Of a DNA stretch of 21,400 nt, positions 18,523 through 21,400 are shown piece after piece; positions within the stretch are counted from its first letter, which is position 1; each line of letters starts with the position of its first letter. This DNA is from Rhizophagus sp. LPA8_4_AMF. Its lineage: Eukaryota > Glomeromycota > Glomeromycetes > Glomerales > Glomeraceae. The DNA lies in the NCBI GenBank assembly GCA_021464525.1, contig JADRCO010001206.1, forward strand, positions 1 to 21,400, given 5' to 3'. Both the position numbers and the translations under genes were made by a program. The notes under the pieces were generated by a model that did no database searches, was not told the origin of the DNA, and was given only the letters and a program-made list of their open reading frames with translations.

Positions 18523-19117
18523 GATAACCAGCATTCTGCAATCCTGCCATTTTGGAATATACTGAGAAGGTTATATAATTTTAACTTACAAAATCTTGGA
18601 AGATTTACAGTCATATAATTACCAATATGGAATATTTTTTATAATTATTTTAAAATATTTTTACAACTTTTATTTGGTAATGTATTGATCCACCAGGGTA
18701 GTTGATTCTGGATTATCGAGAAAAATCCAAGAATTGATTTCTATAAAGGATCAATGATTTGGTTCCTTATATTGAACCAAAGATTAACATTAATACAGGT
18801 AATAGAAGTTATTTCAACCTTACTAAGGTGTATTGTGTAAAGCAAATTGTTATGCCAGATAATAACATTACTAAGGAAAATGAAATCCAAATAATAATTA
18901 ACCAAATAATCAAATATTATAAGCTGGATTTTTTCTATCTGCATTGTGATTAAAGAATTAATAATAAGAATTTTGATCAAAGAGTAAAAGTATTCAGCTA
19001 TATCAACAAATACATTAGAATTATAGTTGTAATAAGAAATCAGATATATTGAAAATATGCAACCAGTTAAAGAATTGCAACCATCTTGAAGGGTAATAAT
19101 CATTATATATAGAAATT
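18523..19117 (+). pseudogene. hAT transposase relic, tandem copy 3 (595 bp)
   Basis: Shares with copy 1 both missing segments, including the identical ATTGTTATGCCAGAT junction at about 18845-18859. A frame at 18759-18953 (starting at ATG or earlier) still reads NTGNRSYFNLTKVYCVK, MPDNNITKENEIQ and YYKLDFFYLHCD; the last resembles the hAT segment just before the conserved AHxLNL. An antisense frame over the same region is a shadow. Confidence 0.72.
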
Positions 19118-19590
19118 CTTTTATATCAAAAAATAATAATCAAACTCTTTCATTTTATAAAATACTCGCTTTAGTTTGTACATTACTAATTGATCCATAC
19201 TAAGGCATATTATATGATTATTATATCATCCACATTTATTTAATGAAAAAACTCTGATAAATGATCATTTTTCTAGCTTTTATTCTGAAAAAACTTACTA
19301 GACTGCATGGTGTTCATTTTTCTTGAAAAATTTTTTAAAGGATCAAATTCTTTGAATACAAATTAGTAAAGGAAAATAACAAATTATGCAATTAAAATCA
19401 ATTTTTAAGAAAGCAAAGCTAAATTAATAGCAAAAAAGGAATTCATGATCATATCAAGTAAATTCTTTATTCATAATTTTCAAATGTTGTATTAGAAAGA
19501 GAGATGTACACCCTCTATTTTAAATATTTAGATTCAGAATAAGACAACTAATAACTAAAAAATGAATGGTCTCTACCTAAAAATATTTTC
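19118..19590. other. AT-rich spacer, no gene seen
   Basis: No supported gene or repeat. Confidence 0.5.
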
Positions 19591-19890
19591 AGCTATTACA
19601 AAAAAAAATTCTCAAAAGAAATTTTTTATAAAGAAAATCTCTCTCTTAACATATAAAAAAATTCTTAATGAAATTCTTTTTCAAAAAAAAAAACTCTCCT
19701 CTATTAAAAAAAAATTCTTTAACAAAATTCTCTATTAAAAAAATCCCTCCTGTTAAAGAAATACTCCTATCAATAAAAAAATTCACTAACAAAATGTTTT
19801 AAAAAAAAAAAATCTTTCTATTAAAAGTAATTTCTCACAAATATTAAAAAAAAAAAATCTAATAAAAAAAAAGAAAAAAAAAATTCACCA
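19591..19890. repeat. Degenerate A-rich tandem array
   Basis: Units of roughly 30-50 bases built from an A7-12 run followed by TTCT, TAACAAAATT and CTCTATT recur at least six times (for example near 19657, 19707, 19737, 19776 and 19800). Strongly A/C/T with almost no G. It behaves like a decayed minisatellite. Confidence 0.5.
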
Positions 19891-20333
19891 TAATAATTTT
19901 CTAAGATTTAATAAATTTTTTTACTTAAAAACCTAGCTAATAATTTTACCTTTCAAATGTGAAATCTGTGCCACTAAGGAAGTATACATCTCCCACAATG
20001 GATAAAATTTATTTCTTATATTCAGTTCATTTATTAACAAAATAATACCATGCTAATACTAATTAAATACTTTTTCAAAATTAACAAAAATTTTTCTAAG
20101 TCCAAAATTATGTAAAAAATTTCAAATTTCCATCACACTTCAAATTTATATTCCCCATTTTCTTGCCAACCCAAAATACTAATTTTCAAAATTTTAAATT
20201 TTTCTCCAAAATTTCTCTACAAAACTTTCTAAAAATAGCTTTCAAAATCACATATCCAGTTTATACTCGCAAAAAAAGCTCAGGCACATAATTCATGTGA
20301 TTTGACTGCAGCTAAGTGGCTATTAACCCTAAA
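19891..20333. other. G-poor AT-rich spacer with TTTCAAAATTT-like motifs
   Basis: From about 20080 to 20280, CAAAATT and TTTCAAA motifs recur and G is rare compared with C. No coding frame was found. Confidence 0.45.
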
Positions 20334-20481
20334 GTCAACATTAACTCCAAAGATAAAAGTTTCAGCCTAAACTAACCTTTCTTACCCTAACCCTAAGATA
20401 CTCCAATGTTGGCATTATCTCCAAGAATAAGTATTTTGGCCTAAACTAATTTTCCTTGTCCTGACCCTAAGATACTCCACT
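20334..20481. repeat. Two 74-bp direct tandem units carrying CCCTAA
   Basis: Units 20334-20407 and 20408-20481 share CATTA-CTCCAA, GCCTAAACTAA and GACCCTAAGATACTCCA in register (AACCCTAAGATACTCCA in unit 1). ACCCTAACCCTAA inside unit 1 resembles telomeric sequence, but only two hexamers are present. Confidence 0.7.
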
Positions 20482-20632
20482 TCAAAGATGATTGTTAATT
20501 TATAATAGTAAAACAAGTTCTTTTAAATTAATAAATTAGAGTAATTATTTTATTAAAATAAAATGTAATATTAATTTAACAATAAAATTTATTCAATTTC
20601 AATTTATTAAAATTCATTAATTTAAAAATAAG
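20482..20632. other. AT-rich spacer
   Basis: Nothing supported. Confidence 0.5.
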
Positions 20633-20827
20633 TTATTGTAAATAATGAGTGTTATTAGTATGCCCCTTCCATGATAATGGCATGTTTCGCTTATTTTGAT
20701 AATGTTCAACATCTTCAACTAATTTATTAATAGGACTAAATGACTTCCTTACTACTTTATAATACTGACTAGTTTTGTTCTTCTAGAAGAGAAGGTAATT
20801 AGGTGTCAAAATAACAGTTGCAATTTT
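20633..20827 (-). pseudogene. Unidentified coding relic
   Basis: Minus-strand reading gives ATVILTPNYLLF, one stop, KNKTSQYYKVVRKSFSPINK, LVEDVEHYQNKRNMPLSWKG and HTNNTHYLQ before a TAA at 20633-20635. One frame with a single internal stop over 60 codons, with balanced composition and SFSPINKLVEDVEHYQ-type helices, looks like the C-terminal end of a former protein. I cannot name the family. Confidence 0.45.
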
Positions 20828-20989
20828 GCTTGTTGAACTGATATTATTGCTTACTTGGTGATTTCCAAGATATTAGGTTTATTTATTTAGGTTTCATATT
20901 ATCTGAAAGTTTTGTTTTAAAGATTTATAGCCATTGTAAAAAAAATAAGCTTTTTATTTTAAAAAAAATTTGTATTTTGGTATTTGGTA

Positions 20990-21400
20990 ATGTAGATGTG
21001 AAAGAAAGCTTAATTGCTGATCTGCCACTCAGCGGTACAAAATGATTGGCAATCCATAATTAACTTTGACAGAGATTTATATATTAAATACTATCGCTCT
21101 AAAATGGTGTTGGCACCAGTTTCAAAATGCGTCACAACAATATAAACGCTCTAAAAATTTACTAGAAAAAGGTGTTAGACTACTTGGGTGTGTTTTTATA
21201 GAACTGGGAAAATCAAAATATGTCAAAAAAAAAACAATAAAAAAAACAATAAAAAAATATATTTTTTTTTTGTTATTTTGTTGTTCTAAGAGAGAAAATA
21301 TCATATACTTTTTAAAAGTGTAAAAAAAACCTTGTAAAAATTGTAAAATTCACAAATAATAACCGTAAAGTTAACTAAAATATAAGCTGGAATGGTGAGT
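20990..21400. other. Possible transposon edge running out of the window
   Basis: CTCAGCGGTACAAAATGATTGGCA (21027-21050) has the look of a Tc1/pogo-type terminus. CGCTCTAAAA occurs twice (near 21094 and 21147), and TGGTGTTGGCACCA is a short hairpin (near 21105-21118). No partner end or target duplication is visible. The open frame 21066-21323 starts at TTG and ends in Lys/Phe low complexity, so it is not called as a gene. Confidence 0.25.

Noticed and set aside
18741-19103. 120-codon minus-strand frame
   Set aside because: Lies antisense to tandem copy 3 of the hAT relic, whose plus-strand peptides match transposase patterns.
17047-19117. CRISPR-like or satellite array
   Set aside because: Three units of 595-871 bp with transposase peptides; no short repeats with spacers.
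20321-20400. Interstitial telomere
   Set aside because: Only two adjacent CCCTAA words within a larger 74-bp repeat; far too short to call telomeric.
21122-21304. Overlapping frames on both strands at the right edge (plus 21066-21323, minus 21122-21304)
   Set aside because: The plus-strand frame starts at TTG and both end in Lys or Phe low complexity; no recognisable protein.

Overview
The window looks like nuclear DNA of a very AT-rich, repeat-rich eukaryote. The best fit is an arbuscular mycorrhizal fungus (Glomeromycotina, Rhizophagus-like). That rests on three things: an F-box/degenerate-LRR gene of the style expanded in those fungi, a short-intron gene joining a LamG-like (ConA-like) lectin domain to the start of a MIR domain, and a mix of decayed Tc1/mariner, hAT and MITE copies. 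The taxon is inferred by family resemblance and was not tested. I found no tRNA, rRNA, CRISPR array or bacterial-type operon.

Left part (1-2300): AT-rich flank with a GC hairpin, a possible 230-bp MITE, then a four-exon LamG-MIR gene (1352-2263). It emerges only when three GT-AG introns of 89, 76 and 84 bp are removed; the MIR domain is cut short.

2300-4860: spacer, then a Tc1-like element (3042-4857) with about 58-bp inverted ends, a TA duplication and a decayed transposase on the minus strand. A 175-bp MITE with a 9-bp target duplication is nested inside it.

4860-7900: spacer with an unidentified gene relic (5307-5625), a probable retrotransposed cDNA (6244-6731; AATAAA, A-tail, 15-bp target duplication) and a 502-bp hAT-type MITE (7387-7888; 8-bp duplication).

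7900-12430: an F-box gene pair. The upstream member (8214-8999) is an internally deleted pseudogene with an apparent 130-bp intron that its partner lacks. The intact member (10388-11842, minus) encodes 484 residues. Between them are a weak ORF, a 213-bp MITE with an 8-bp duplication and a TA microsatellite. Upstream of the intact gene lies a diverged tandem duplication of promoter-proximal DNA.

12430-17046: mostly featureless AT-rich DNA with gene relics at 15674-15868 and 16151-16219.

17047-19117: three tandem decayed copies of a hAT transposase segment; the middle copy keeps two segments that the outer copies have lost.

19118-21400: A-rich, G-poor repetitive DNA, two 74-bp repeats carrying CCCTAA, a relic at 20633-20827 and a possible transposon edge. 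No cooperating gene system is visible. The interest lies in transposon nesting, the retrocopy, the intron presence/absence pair and the cryptic spliced gene.
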